32,478 nt of DNA from a virus. How positions within the stretch are numbered: the stretch's first letter is position 1; every line of letters begins with the position of its first letter. Positions 7,120-14,052 of the stretch are shown piece after piece. A program made the translations under genes and the position numbers. The notes below the pieces were generated by a model. The model ran no database searches. It had not been told where the DNA came from and saw only the letters and a list, made by a program, of their open reading frames with translations. The stretch covers positions 1-32,478 of the IMG/VR virus record IMGVR_UViG_3300033233_000120, one strand, 5' to 3'.

Positions 7120-7572
7120 ATGGAAGACAGAAGCGAATATACAATCACAGAACAAATTTTGGATAGAATAGACATTACAACACTTTTTGATTATCCTGAT
7201 TTATATTTAGTAAATCAGGAGTTGAAGGGCGGGGCTACACACTTCGTTACTCTTTATCGGATGTTTGGAATTCCAGAGATGTTCGAGGTCTTGGAAAAAT
7301 ACTTTTCCGAAGAATTATTAAGATTCAAGACCTACGATGTTATAAGTTCATTTACAGTTGTTGTCTATGACACTCACATAAAGGTCATAGACGATAGCTG
7401 GCAAAATCCGAGACTTGCAAGCACCTATGGACTTTATAAGGCTGATGGCACAATCCCTGATTATATTTTGTGGCTATCTGGCTTGAAAAAACCAGATGGC
7501 ACATATGATGACAGGATGTTATCAGAAGTTTATAAGGTATTGCAGGAGGCATGGAAACAATGGGACTTGTAG
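7120..7572 (+). CDS. Hypothetical early protein
   Basis: 150 residues, CAGGAGG ribosome site. Mixed alpha/beta composition with no catalytic signature I can identify (SSFTVVVYDTHIKVIDDSW and GLYKADGTIPDYILWLSGL are the most distinctive stretches). The 3' end overlaps a 35-codon membrane gene that uses its GCAGGAGGC as ribosome site. Confidence 0.55.
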   Translation: MEDRSEYTITEQILDRIDITTLFDYPDLYLVNQELKGGATHFVTLYRMFGIPEMFEVLEKYFSEELLRFKTYDVISSFTVVVYDTHIKVIDDSWQNPRLASTYGLYKADGTIPDYILWLSGLKKPDGTYDDRMLSEVYKVLQEAWKQWDL

Positions 7573-7658
7573 ACTTTATTCTCAGAGTTTTGGAAGTAGT
7601 AGTGATGTTATTTATCGTCTATAGTTTTATTATAGAAGTTATTAAACCAAAAAATTAG
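7551..7658 (+). CDS. Tiny single-span membrane protein
   Basis: 35 residues, ATG 4 bases after AGGAGG, overlapping the previous gene by 22 bases. It is essentially one hydrophobic helix (LVDFILRVLEVVVMLFIVYS) with a basic IKPKN end. Phage micro-proteins of this shape often modulate host membrane proteins, but nothing here defines a target. The good ribosome site is the main reason to believe it. Confidence 0.45.
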   Translation: METMGLVDFILRVLEVVVMLFIVYSFIIEVIKPKN

Positions 7659-7688
7659 CCGACGGGCTTGAAAACGCAGGAGGAAAGC

Positions 7689-8087
7689 ATGGCTACAATT
7701 AAAATCGACAGCCTTGAGAAAAAGGCAAAACAAGATGGAAGACCTTATTGGGTTGTAAAGTCAAACGGTGTAACCTATTATTGTTTCGACACAAAAATCG
7801 GTGAGAAAAAAGTCGGCGATGAGATTGAGGTTGATGTACGAGAAAAAGACACAACAGACTCACAAGGGAATGTAAGCAAGTGGTTTTATATCCAATTTCC
7901 AAGAGAAAACAAGTCCTTCGGAGGTCCAAAGGTTGTAAACACAAACGCTATGATTCTTGCATATGCAAAAGACTTAGAGATTGCGATTATGGAAAAAAGT
8001 AAAGAGACTAAAACATTACAGCAAACGCTTGAGGAGATACAATTCATTTATGAAACTTTCAAAAATCTTATTGGAGGTGAAAAATGA
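7689..8087 (+). CDS. OB-fold-like, possible ssDNA-binding protein
   Basis: 132 residues; ATG 7689 is preferred over an in-frame TTG at 7668 because CAGGAGG precedes it. Residues ~10-75 (PYWVVKSNGVTYYCFDTKIGEKKVGDEIEVDV... WFYIQFP) show the strand pattern of an OB-fold as in phage single-strand-binding proteins. Residues ~90-128 form a helical tail (AMILAYAKDLEIAIMEKSKETKTLQQTLEEI). It lies upstream of the replication genes, which fits a role in replication or recombination. The assignment is by pattern only. The TGA overlaps the next ATG. Confidence 0.5.
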   Translation: MATIKIDSLEKKAKQDGRPYWVVKSNGVTYYCFDTKIGEKKVGDEIEVDVREKDTTDSQGNVSKWFYIQFPRENKSFGGPKVVNTNAMILAYAKDLEIAIMEKSKETKTLQQTLEEIQFIYETFKNLIGGEK

Positions 8088-8602
8088 AAAATCTTATAAA
8101 CGCAAGCGAAATAGAAAAAGAAATGTTATACGATTTGTATTGGAATAAGGGAATGTCAAGACGCCAGATAGCAAAGAAGTTGGGTGTAAGCAAAACAGTT
8201 ATTGAAAATAGAATGGAAAAATATAATATCCCGACCAGAAGCAGAGAAGAAGGCTTTCGGTTAAGAATGAGCCGAGACCAAAAGCACCTCCTTGCGAGCA
8301 AAGCAACGCTTCAAGAACTTTACTGGGATAAAAAGATGTCGACTGTCGAGATAGGCAAGAAATTGGGAGTATCTCCTTACACAGTATGGCAATGGTTAAA
8401 AAAATACAACATCCCCACTCGAAGCATGGATGAGGGTTTAAGGTTAAGTCTTCAAAAAAGACAAGCCACGATTGACCCACCGCAAGACATCGAAAAAGAA
8501 AAACAGATATTGTATTTACAAGGTTTACGAGACGGCAAAAAAATAATCTTAAATGAACTCAAACAATTTATTGAGAAACACAACATCGGAGGTGAAAAAT
8601 GA
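8084..8602 (+). CDS. Tandem helix-turn-helix DNA-binding protein
   Basis: 172 residues holding two homologous ~48-residue units, each an HTH plus extension: residues ~15-62 (LYWNKGMSRRQIAKKLGVSK...KYNIPTRSREEGFRL) and ~78-125 (LYWDKKMSTVEIGKKLGVSP...KYNIPTRSMDEGLRL). The unit resembles the Hin/resolvase-like HTH domains found attached to phage HNH endonucleases, but no nuclease domain follows; the C-terminus is a charged helix. It is likely a sequence-specific binder, either a phage transcription regulator or a degenerate homing-type protein. It is coupled to the neighbours by ATGA overlaps. Confidence 0.7.
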   Translation: MKNLINASEIEKEMLYDLYWNKGMSRRQIAKKLGVSKTVIENRMEKYNIPTRSREEGFRLRMSRDQKHLLASKATLQELYWDKKMSTVEIGKKLGVSPYTVWQWLKKYNIPTRSMDEGLRLSLQKRQATIDPPQDIEKEKQILYLQGLRDGKKIILNELKQFIEKHNIGGEK

Positions 8603-8793
8603 AGAATGTAGTTTTTAGTTGTGCTTTAGAAAATCTTAAAATCGACAGAGAGGGCGAGGCAAAACTTGTCCTCACAATACCCGCAAGCGATGTAGAAGAA
8701 ATAGCGAAATTTTATTCGCTAAACTTCGGAAAGTTGCTTGGTGGTGCATTGGTAGTAAGAGAAGAAAACGACGAGGAGGCAAAAGATGAATAA
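8599..8793 (+). CDS. Small hypothetical protein
   Basis: 64 residues, GGAGGTGAAAA site formed by the end of the upstream gene. Beta-rich first half (VVFSCALENLKIDREGEAKLVLTIP), then a helix and an acidic tail (EENDEEAKDE). The pattern (residue-level control of a small compact domain) resembles accessory proteins often found beside phage recombination genes, but no family can be named. Confidence 0.5.
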   Translation: MKNVVFSCALENLKIDREGEAKLVLTIPASDVEEIAKFYSLNFGKLLGGALVVREENDEEAKDE

Positions 8794-9091
8794 GCAAGAA
8801 AAACACGAGATATTGAACGAATTTGCTAAAAAGATTAAGAGCATATACGATGATGTTATAGACTTAAGCGAACAAGCCCAATTGGTTAATTATGCAACGA
8901 AAGATTTCATAGACGGATTTATAGATGGAGCACAAACTTTCAGAGACATGTTAATGGAAACAATCATAACAGACCATATATGCATAGAAGCAGATATAAA
9001 TGATATGAACGAATCACGGGAAGCATACCAGAAGTTTTTGAGTGTATACAAGGAGAATTTAAGGCGTATAAAGGACGGTGAATGGAAATGA
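8786..9091 (+). CDS. Small helical hypothetical protein
   Basis: 101 residues, GAGGAGG ribosome site, starting 8 bases inside the upstream gene. Predicted almost entirely helical, acidic, with no motif recognised (EFAKKIKSIYDDVIDLSEQA, GFIDGAQTFRDMLMETII). It is followed with overlap by an excisionase-like gene. Confidence 0.5.
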   Translation: MNKQEKHEILNEFAKKIKSIYDDVIDLSEQAQLVNYATKDFIDGFIDGAQTFRDMLMETIITDHICIEADINDMNESREAYQKFLSVYKENLRRIKDGEWK

Positions 9092-9288
9092 AGTGGGGAA
9101 ATGAAACAATTGATTTAACAAACTACCTATCAATTACGGACATTGTAAAACTTACAGGAATGCGAGAGTCGAAAATCAAGTATTACATTTACAGAGGGAA
9201 ATTAAAAGCCGTAAAGATTGGCTGGCAATGGTTTATAAAGAAATCTGACTTAGAGGAATTTTTAAAGAATTTTGAAAATGATAGGTAA
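9082..9288 (+). CDS. Excisionase/MerR-like winged-HTH protein
   Basis: 68 residues. The core YLSITDIVKLTGMRESKIKYYIYRGKLKAVKIGWQWFIKKSDLEEFL is the compact MerR-type HTH (HTH_17, excisionase family), with the recognition helix at residues ~25-36 and a W-W-F wing. Xis proteins bend DNA for excision, but no integrase is visible here, so a transcription-regulator role is at least as likely. It lies directly before the promoter and leader of the replication operon, which it could control. Confidence 0.7.
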   Translation: MEMKWGNETIDLTNYLSITDIVKLTGMRESKIKYYIYRGKLKAVKIGWQWFIKKSDLEEFLKNFENDR

Positions 9289-9294
9289 AAGGTC

Positions 9295-9322
9295 TTGGAT
9301 TTGTAGAAAACTTGAGTATAAT
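9295..9322 (+). promoter_or_regulatory. Promoter of the replication operon
   Basis: TATAAT at 9317-9322, with TTGGAT at 9295-9300 as -35 after a 16-base spacer. The -10 is part of ACTTGAGTATAAT (9310-9322), which recurs with one change at 15276-15288. Initiation would fall at about 9329-9331, exactly where the leader's first stem begins. Confidence 0.65.
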
Positions 9323-9330
9323 ATAAGTAA

Positions 9331-9394
9331 GAGTGAGGGAAGGGCTTGGGACTTGCCTCCTTCCCCCTTCCCCACTCCTAGGAAGGAAGGCAAG
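9331..9394 (+). promoter_or_regulatory. Structured leader RNA with two interlocking 13-bp helices
   Basis: Helix A: 9331-9344 with 9365-9377, 13 pairs and A9336 bulged. Helix B: 9352-9364 (in the loop of A) with 9381-9394, 13 pairs and A9387 bulged. Helix B contains the whole ribosome site AGGAAGGAAGG (9380-9390) of the gene starting at 9396. The 3-base gap 9378-9380 is too short to cross a 13-bp helix A, so both full helices should not coexist. That makes this a plausible on/off translation switch for the replication protein. The ligand or trigger is unknown. Confidence 0.65.
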
Positions 9395-9395
9395 A

Positions 9396-10364
9396 ATGGA
9401 TAACAAAAGCGAAGTTAACGAAGTCAAAGAGCCGTCAGAGAAGTATAACGGTAATCCTCAAGTAGAAGACGGGTTCACGAAAATCTCAAATGAACTTCTC
9501 GAGGCTTTATCTAAAGCGATGGCACAAGGTATTATCACGGCACGAGAGAGAGCGGTTATTGATTGGATAATCCGCTACACTTATGGATACCAACAAAAGA
9601 ATGGATACTTCCATACTTCTTTTATTGCAAAAAATCTTGGACTTTCAATGTCTTGGATATCGCAAATATTAAAAAGTTTAGAGAAGAAAAAAGTCATAAT
9701 TAGGAATGGAGAAGAAATTCAAATCAATAAGCATTATTTAGAATGGTCTAAATATTTAGAACCTTCTAAATGTTTAGAACACTCTAAACAGAATTTAGAA
9801 CATTCTAAACATTATTTAGAACCTTCTAAACAATCAGAGCCTACAAATTCAATTCTAGACAATGTTGAAGGGTTGCCTAAAGAAAACATATATAAAGAAA
9901 ACAATAATAAAGAAAACAAAAATCCGTATATACATACGGATAGCGATGTCTCAAATCCTTCTCTAACTGAAAAAGAAAAAGACTTAAAGGATACACCCCC
10001 CGTTGATATGCCCCCCTCAAAAGTGGCAAAGCCGAAAAAGGCGAAAGAGACTGGCGAAGTTCCTGGCACAGAGATTTTTAAACTCGTCAAAACTTTTTAT
10101 GAAATGGTGGGTTTAGTTTGGAATCAAAAAGACGCAATGGAAAAAAACTCAAGAGCGGCGTCAAAACTTCTTCACAAATATACTTATGATGATATCGTAA
10201 AATCTATAAGAATAGGTATCAAGGAATACAAGAATGAGAAAAAAGACCCAAAATATATGATGCCTACATTAGAAAGTGTTAATAAGCGTATACATGTTTG
10301 GCTCTCTGAAGAACAAGAGAACCAGCCTGAGCCCAAAAAGGAGGCAGGTTATGGCTACTTCTGA
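9396..10364 (+). CDS. Replication protein O-like origin-binding protein
   Basis: 322 residues; ATG 9396 follows AGGAAGGAAGG, and the upstream in-frame GTG/ATG codons lie inside the leader RNA. Residues ~25-110 (DGFTKISNELLEALSKA ... ARERAVIDWIIRYTYGYQQK ... FIAKNLGLSMSWISQILKSLEKKKVI) match the N-terminal winged-helix domain of phage replication protein O. The middle (residues ~114-150) is the translated iteron array (LEPSK/LEHSK repeats). A Lys/Glu/Pro-rich linker leads to a C-terminal helical domain (~225-310) that, by analogy with lambda O, would contact the helicase or loader. It overlaps dnaB by 14 bases. Confidence 0.85.
   Translation: MDNKSEVNEVKEPSEKYNGNPQVEDGFTKISNELLEALSKAMAQGIITARERAVIDWIIRYTYGYQQKNGYFHTSFIAKNLGLSMSWISQILKSLEKKKVIIRNGEEIQINKHYLEWSKYLEPSKCLEHSKQNLEHSKHYLEPSKQSEPTNSILDNVEGLPKENIYKENNNKENKNPYIHTDSDVSNPSLTEKEKDLKDTPPVDMPPSKVAKPKKAKETGEVPGTEIFKLVKTFYEMVGLVWNQKDAMEKNSRAASKLLHKYTYDDIVKSIRIGIKEYKNEKKDPKYMMPTLESVNKRIHVWLSEEQENQPEPKKEAGYGYF
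9737..9830. repeat. Five 16-bp palindromic iterons within the rep gene
   Basis: Copies of TTTAGAANNNTCTAAA at 9737-9752, 9755-9770, 9773-9788, 9794-9809 and 9815-9830; start-to-start spacing is 18, 18, 21 and 21 bases. Each is a near-perfect palindrome with a variable centre. The multiples of three keep the reading frame. Confidence 0.95.
9737..9941. other. Putative phage replication origin
   Basis: Origins embedded in the initiator gene with four or more iterons beside AT-rich DNA are the known arrangement in lambdoid O genes. Here the iterons (9737-9830) are followed by a very A-rich stretch (about 9875-9921), a candidate unwinding element. Then comes the inverted repeat ATCCGTA (9922-9928) / TACGGAT (9935-9941). 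The iterons are seen directly; the origin function is inferred. Confidence 0.8.
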
Positions 10365-11598
10365 ACTCAAACCGCTTCCGTATTCAGTCGAAGCGGAACA
10401 GTTTATTTTAGGTTGTATTTTGGCCTACGGTAAAGGTGGGGAAGAATTAAGCCCTCAAGACTTTTATTGGACAGAACATCAGACAATTTTCAAAGCAATT
10501 CAAAGTTTATGGTCTAAAAACATAGAACCCGACATTGTTTCGGTTATAGACGAACTTGGAGACAAACTCAAAGAAGTTGGTGGCGAATCGTATCTTATGC
10601 AACTTACTATGTCGATACCAACGGCGGTAAACCTACCTTATTATGTGAGAGTCGTAAAAGAAAAATCAGTCCTTAGACACGCTTTTGAACTCGGTGAAAA
10701 AATACAGGATTCAGCACTGTCTGGAGACTTAGATACTATAAGGCAAATCGGGTCGGAACTTTCAAATCTTTATATAGACGAGACTGAGAAACCTTTCGGA
10801 GAGACCCTAACTGAAGATGATTATAAACGGCTTGCAGAATCCAGACGCTGGACTTCAGACAACCTTTCGAAGTTAACTTATTTCATACCGTTTATGAGAG
10901 GCGAAAATATTTACATCGCTGGCAGGACGTCAACAGGCAAAACTCAAATCGCTTTAAATCTTGCGTTATCATTTCTTTTTCAAGGTGCGAAAGTTGGTTA
11001 TTTATCAATGGAACTTGGGAGAGAGCAACTTCTTATTAGACTAATCAATTGGGAATTTGGAGACGAACTTTCGCAAATCTCCCAGGGAACACCGCTTGCA
11101 AATATCAATTTAAAAGACAAAAAGTGGTGGGATGCTGGAATGGCTATTATAAATCAAGATGTGTTTAAGAATTTCTACTTCGTAGAAGAATACTCAGATT
11201 TAAGCGATATCGAAAATTGGATAGAGAGTCATAATTTCGATGTAGTTTTCATAGACTATATCCAACTTATTAAAACAAAAACCCGTTCAAGCCGTAATGA
11301 AGAGATGGAATATATCGCAAGAGAACTCAGGCGACTTTCAAAAAAGCGTTGTATTGTTATTCTCAGTCAGTTTAACAGAGCAAAAGAAGAAGACGAAACC
11401 GAGATTGACCTCTCAAGACTCCGAGACTCTGGGGCGTTAGAACAGACTGCGACTTCGGTTGTCCTTATTCGTAGAGATAAAGACGAGATAAACAAATTCT
11501 ATTACGCCGTTGCAAAGAACCAAACGCTTGGTGTTTTAAGCAACGGCTGGAAAAAGATGGTTTTAACTCCATCAGGGAAGTTTCAAGAGGACTTTTAA
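10351..11598 (+). CDS. dnaB: Replicative DNA helicase, DnaB family
   Basis: 415 residues from ATG 10351 (AAGGAGG upstream); the in-frame extension to 10276 lies inside the rep gene and is unlikely. Residues ~8-105 are the DnaB N-terminal domain (LPYSVEAEQFILGCIL). The RecA-like C-terminal domain has Walker A G191-R-T-S-T-G-K-T198, Walker B near residue 300 (VVFIDYIQLI), and the arginine and sensor region SQFNRAKEEDETEIDLSRLRDSGALEQTA. It forms a hexameric 5'-3' helicase that unwinds the phage fork and is probably loaded by the O-like protein. It is slightly shorter than host DnaB (~440-450). No separate loader gene is seen. Confidence 0.95.
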   Translation: MATSELKPLPYSVEAEQFILGCILAYGKGGEELSPQDFYWTEHQTIFKAIQSLWSKNIEPDIVSVIDELGDKLKEVGGESYLMQLTMSIPTAVNLPYYVRVVKEKSVLRHAFELGEKIQDSALSGDLDTIRQIGSELSNLYIDETEKPFGETLTEDDYKRLAESRRWTSDNLSKLTYFIPFMRGENIYIAGRTSTGKTQIALNLALSFLFQGAKVGYLSMELGREQLLIRLINWEFGDELSQISQGTPLANINLKDKKWWDAGMAIINQDVFKNFYFVEEYSDLSDIENWIESHNFDVVFIDYIQLIKTKTRSSRNEEMEYIARELRRLSKKRCIVILSQFNRAKEEDETEIDLSRLRDSGALEQTATSVVLIRRDKDEINKFYYAVAKNQTLGVLSNGWKKMVLTPSGKFQEDF

Positions 11599-11614
11599 CG
11601 AAAGGAGATAAGAA

Positions 11615-12004
11615 ATGAGAGAAATAAAGTTTAGAGCATGGGATAAAAGAGAAAAAAGAATGGTTATTGTGTTGGCTATCGCTTTTAATACCAATTTTTT
11701 GCATTATGCTCTTGATAACTCTTGGGGAGTAAAATATGGCAAATCTTATTGGAGCGACATTCATAATTTCGAACTTATGCAATTCACTGGGTCAAGAGAC
11801 AAGAATGGTAAAGAAATTTGGGAAGGTGATATAGTAAAAAATTCCTTCGGCTCTCTGTATATTATAAGGTGGGTTGGTTGTATGATGGGTTTTAAAGGCG
11901 AGCCGTTATATGTAAAGAACGAGGTCTCAGATGTGGAGGCTTCAGACCTTGAAGTCATAGGCAACATTTACGAAAATCCCGAACTTTTAGGAGGGCAACA
12001 ATGA
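11615..12004 (+). CDS. YopX family protein
   Basis: 129 residues, GAAAGGAGAT ribosome site. It begins REIKFRAWDKREKRM and has the F-E-L-M-Q-F-T-G-x-x-D-K-N-G-K-E-I-W-E-G-D-I-V stretch and IGNIYENPEL ending that define the YopX family of phage proteins. The molecular role of the family is unknown; the genes are usually in replication/recombination blocks, as here. The stop overlaps the next start. Confidence 0.9.
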   Translation: MREIKFRAWDKREKRMVIVLAIAFNTNFLHYALDNSWGVKYGKSYWSDIHNFELMQFTGSRDKNGKEIWEGDIVKNSFGSLYIIRWVGCMMGFKGEPLYVKNEVSDVEASDLEVIGNIYENPELLGGQQ

Positions 12005-12219
12005 GAACAGGCTATTTTATCGAAGACAACTTTTTCGTTTTTATCCACGCACCGAAGGAGTTAGAGAAAAAATTGAAAGATGAAGGCTTCGAGGTGTATC
12101 AGAGTTTTCAGTTATTAAGTGGAGACTATAAAATTGTAGTCAGGCTTCCGAAGTTAGACCAGAAAAAAGCAGTTAATAGACTTATCGAGATTTTAAAGGA
12201 GGTCAATAATGAACACTAA
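12001..12219 (+). CDS. Small hypothetical protein, paralogue A
   Basis: 72 residues, AGGAGGG ribosome site. The pattern F-x-A-P-K-E-L-E-K-K-L-K-D-E-G-F-E-V...YKIVVRLP...RLIEILKE is shared with the gene at 14045 (A-P-Q-E-L-E-Q-T-L-K-E-K-G-F-E-I...CTIVVRHK...LLDIFRE), so the two are paralogues. The predicted fold is beta-alpha-beta-beta-alpha. Function not recognised. The stop overlaps the nuclease gene's start region. Confidence 0.6.
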   Translation: MRTGYFIEDNFFVFIHAPKELEKKLKDEGFEVYQSFQLLSGDYKIVVRLPKLDQKKAVNRLIEILKEVNNEH

Positions 12220-12853
12220 AATTCATCAAGTTTATACCTTATCAAGTGGCGAAATTGTTCCATCAGTTACAACGATTATCGGACTTTTAAACAAGCCTCA
12301 ACTAATCGAGTGGGCTTGGAAAATGGGAGTTGGCGGGCAAGACATTCATAAGATAAAGAACTCTACCGCTGACGCTGGAAGTTTAGCACATCAGATGATT
12401 TTAGATTTTCTAAAACTCCAACGCACCGATACAAGCGAGTATTCAAAAGATATTATTGACCTTGCAGAAAATAGTTTTTTGAGTTTTTTGGAGTGGCAAA
12501 AACATAAAACAATTGAACCGATTTTAATCGAGGCTTCGCTTGTGTCCGAAAAATATAAATACGGCGGGACATTAGATTTTTACGGAAAGATTGACGGCAT
12601 TCTTACTCTTGCAGACTGGAAAACAGGCTCTGGAATTTATGATTCATACGTTTATCAATTGAGTGCTTATCGCAATTTGCTTATTGAAAACGGTTACGAG
12701 AATCCTGAACGGGTTATGATAGTCCGAATTAACAGAGAGGAAAATGAACGCTTTGAAGAACTTGTTAAAAAGAATACTGACACCGAATTTGAGATTTTTA
12801 AACGGCTTTGCGAGATTTATCATTTACAAAAACAACTTGGAGGCGAGGGGTGA
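12209..12853 (+). CDS. PD-(D/E)XK nuclease (RecB/Cas4-like)
   Basis: 214 residues, AAAGGAGG site. The active-site pattern is Glu108-type ESxLVSEKYKYGG, then Asp123 (GTLDFYGKIDG), Asp136-Trp-Lys138-Thr-Gly (DWKTG), and the QLSAYR motif about ten residues on. This is the RecB-like PD-(D/E)XK nuclease arrangement. In phages such proteins act in recombination or DNA end processing, consistent with the neighbouring helicase and HNH genes. There is no helicase domain and no Cys cluster, so it is not a typical Cas4. Confidence 0.8.
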   Translation: MNTKIHQVYTLSSGEIVPSVTTIIGLLNKPQLIEWAWKMGVGGQDIHKIKNSTADAGSLAHQMILDFLKLQRTDTSEYSKDIIDLAENSFLSFLEWQKHKTIEPILIEASLVSEKYKYGGTLDFYGKIDGILTLADWKTGSGIYDSYVYQLSAYRNLLIENGYENPERVMIVRINREENERFEELVKKNTDTEFEIFKRLCEIYHLQKQLGGEG

Positions 12854-13032
12854 GTATAAATCCTGTGTTGCAAATAATACTCGGTTTGTTAGGAACATCT
12901 ATTTTTCTGGTTTATGTAGGTGTTTCGTATTACAAGGATATTGACAAAAAGACAGGCATATTTCTTTTAGTAGTGTCGGCTGTGTGTCTTGTTTTTTATA
13001 TTGTTGCTTTGATTTGGATACTCAGGAGGTGA
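12850..13032 (+). CDS. Two-span small membrane protein
   Basis: 60 codons from GTG 12850 (GGAGGCGAGG just upstream; GTGA overlap with the previous stop). Two hydrophobic helices: residues ~5-24 (VLQIILGLLGTSIFLVYVGV) and ~34-57 (GIFLLVVSAVCLVFYIVALIWI), ending in RR. No family recognised. It forms a pair with the next gene, also a two-span membrane protein. Confidence 0.6.
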   Translation: MSINPVLQIILGLLGTSIFLVYVGVSYYKDIDKKTGIFLLVVSAVCLVFYIVALIWILRR

Positions 13033-13035
13033 GAG

Positions 13036-13263
13036 ATGATACTTTTGGGTAAAATTTTTCTTGTAATACTTCTCTTTTGTATCTGGGGAGTATTGGTAGC
13101 AATATTTTTCTGGGGTTTATCTGATGGTAAAGAAGTATTGGGGCGAAATTGTAAGGTCGAAACGCCTCTAAAAGTTTTGGTTGTATTTGCAAACATTATC
13201 GCTTTTATAACTATTATCGGGTTTGCTTTTTTATCGGTTTGGCTGGTGTGGTGGATAAAATGA
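13036..13263 (+). CDS. Two-span small membrane protein
   Basis: 75 residues, CAGGAGGTGAG ribosome site. Helices at residues ~4-28 (LGKIFLVILLFCIWGVLVAIFFW) and ~46-73 (LKVLVVFANIIAFITIIGFAFLSVWLVW) flank a basic loop (SDGKEVLGRNCKVETP). It probably acts with the previous gene in the host membrane, for example in superinfection exclusion; that role is only suggested by location outside the lysis block. Confidence 0.6.
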   Translation: MILLGKIFLVILLFCIWGVLVAIFFWGLSDGKEVLGRNCKVETPLKVLVVFANIIAFITIIGFAFLSVWLVWWIK

Positions 13264-13270
13264 AACGATT

Positions 13271-13332
13271 TCGGACATTTTATCGGACATTTATCCTTGC
13301 AATAAGGACAAAAAGTCGTAAAATTATCCTTG
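13271..13332 (+). promoter_or_regulatory. Promoter with operator-like direct repeats
   Basis: A TTGCAA (13297-13302), 16 bases, TAAAAT (13319-13324) promoter candidate lies in the 82-base gap before 13346. TCGGACATTT occurs twice, 12 bases apart (13271-13280, 13283-13292), and TTATCCTTG twice, 33 bases apart (13291-13299, 13324-13332). A short hairpin TCCTT/AAGGA overlaps the -35. The repeats could be binding sites for a phage regulator. Confidence 0.45.
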
Positions 13333-13345
13333 ATGGAGGGACGAA

Positions 13346-13558
13346 ATGAAAAAGGTTAATTTGCAAGAATTTTTTGAGGGGACTATGCCATTAGATATTA
13401 GCGATATCGGAACCTTGATACATCGTGAGATATCCGATTTTTTGTCTACTGAGACACCACATATCAATTGTAGATGTCCAATACTTTTCGAAGATAGTTT
13501 TAAAGACAAAGATTTTAAAGACAAAGATAAAACAAAGAAAAAAGGAGGCAATAAATGA
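13346..13558 (+). CDS. Small hypothetical protein with charged tail
   Basis: 70 residues, TGGAGGGACG ribosome site. The N-terminal half (LQEFFEGTMPLDISDIGTLIHREISDFL) may be helical. A Cys pair C-R-C is at residues 43-45, and the C-terminus is a near-repeat of charged residues (FKDKDFKDKDKTKKKGG). First gene after the putative promoter at 13297; the stop overlaps the HNH gene. Function unknown. Confidence 0.5.
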   Translation: MKKVNLQEFFEGTMPLDISDIGTLIHREISDFLSTETPHINCRCPILFEDSFKDKDFKDKDKTKKKGGNK

Positions 13559-14052
13559 AAGAGACAACTAAAAAGAAAAAAGATTTGGACTTACTAATTG
13601 AGAATCACAAAATTCTCAATAGGGGCAAGGCAAAACAGAAGGTCGTAAAACAGAATGACGAGATTTGGAGTTTAATCGTAAGGCTTCGAGACAACTTTAC
13701 CTGTCGAATGTGCGGGAAGTCTACAAAATTCGTTGAGGCGGCACACATTATCGGAAGGGATAACTGGAACACTCGCTGGGACACCCGCAACGGGGTAAGT
13801 TTATGCTACTACTGTCATAGATTTAAAATTCATGGCGGTCGACTTACAGAAGAAGAAAAAATTGATTTTTACAAGAACGCAGTCGGTGAAGAGACTTATG
13901 AAAACTTGCTTGAACTGTCTAAACAACCTGTTAAACGAAATCTCACTTATGCACAGGCTTGGAACGAGTTATTGAGGAAGGAGTTCGTAAAATTGACTGG
14001 TATGAGTTTTGAAGAATTTAAAAAAGCAATGAAGGAGGCAAAAAATGACTAA
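13555..14052 (+). CDS. HNH endonuclease (NinG/Rap-like context)
   Basis: 165 residues, AAAGGAGG site. A Lys-rich head is followed by the HNH module: Cys50-x-x-Cys53, His64 in EAAHIIGR, Asn79, Cys84-x-x-Cys87-His88. This is a zinc-stabilised beta-beta-alpha-metal nuclease. The helical C-terminal half ends in LTGMSFEEFKKAMKEA. Position at the end of a replication/recombination block recalls lambda NinG/Rap, a structure-specific recombination nuclease. A packaging-associated HNH is the alternative, though those usually lie next to the terminase. Confidence 0.8.
   Translation: MKETTKKKKDLDLLIENHKILNRGKAKQKVVKQNDEIWSLIVRLRDNFTCRMCGKSTKFVEAAHIIGRDNWNTRWDTRNGVSLCYYCHRFKIHGGRLTEEEKIDFYKNAVGEETYENLLELSKQPVKRNLTYAQAWNELLRKEFVKLTGMSFEEFKKAMKEAKND

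Noticed and set aside
9737-9830. CRISPR-like array
   Set aside because: Units are 16-bp palindromes 2-5 bases apart inside a coding gene; there are no spacer-length intervals and no cas genes. They are iterons.
12209-12853. Cas4 nuclease
   Set aside because: PD-(D/E)XK motifs are present but the Cys cluster expected for most Cas4 proteins is absent, and no CRISPR genes are nearby.
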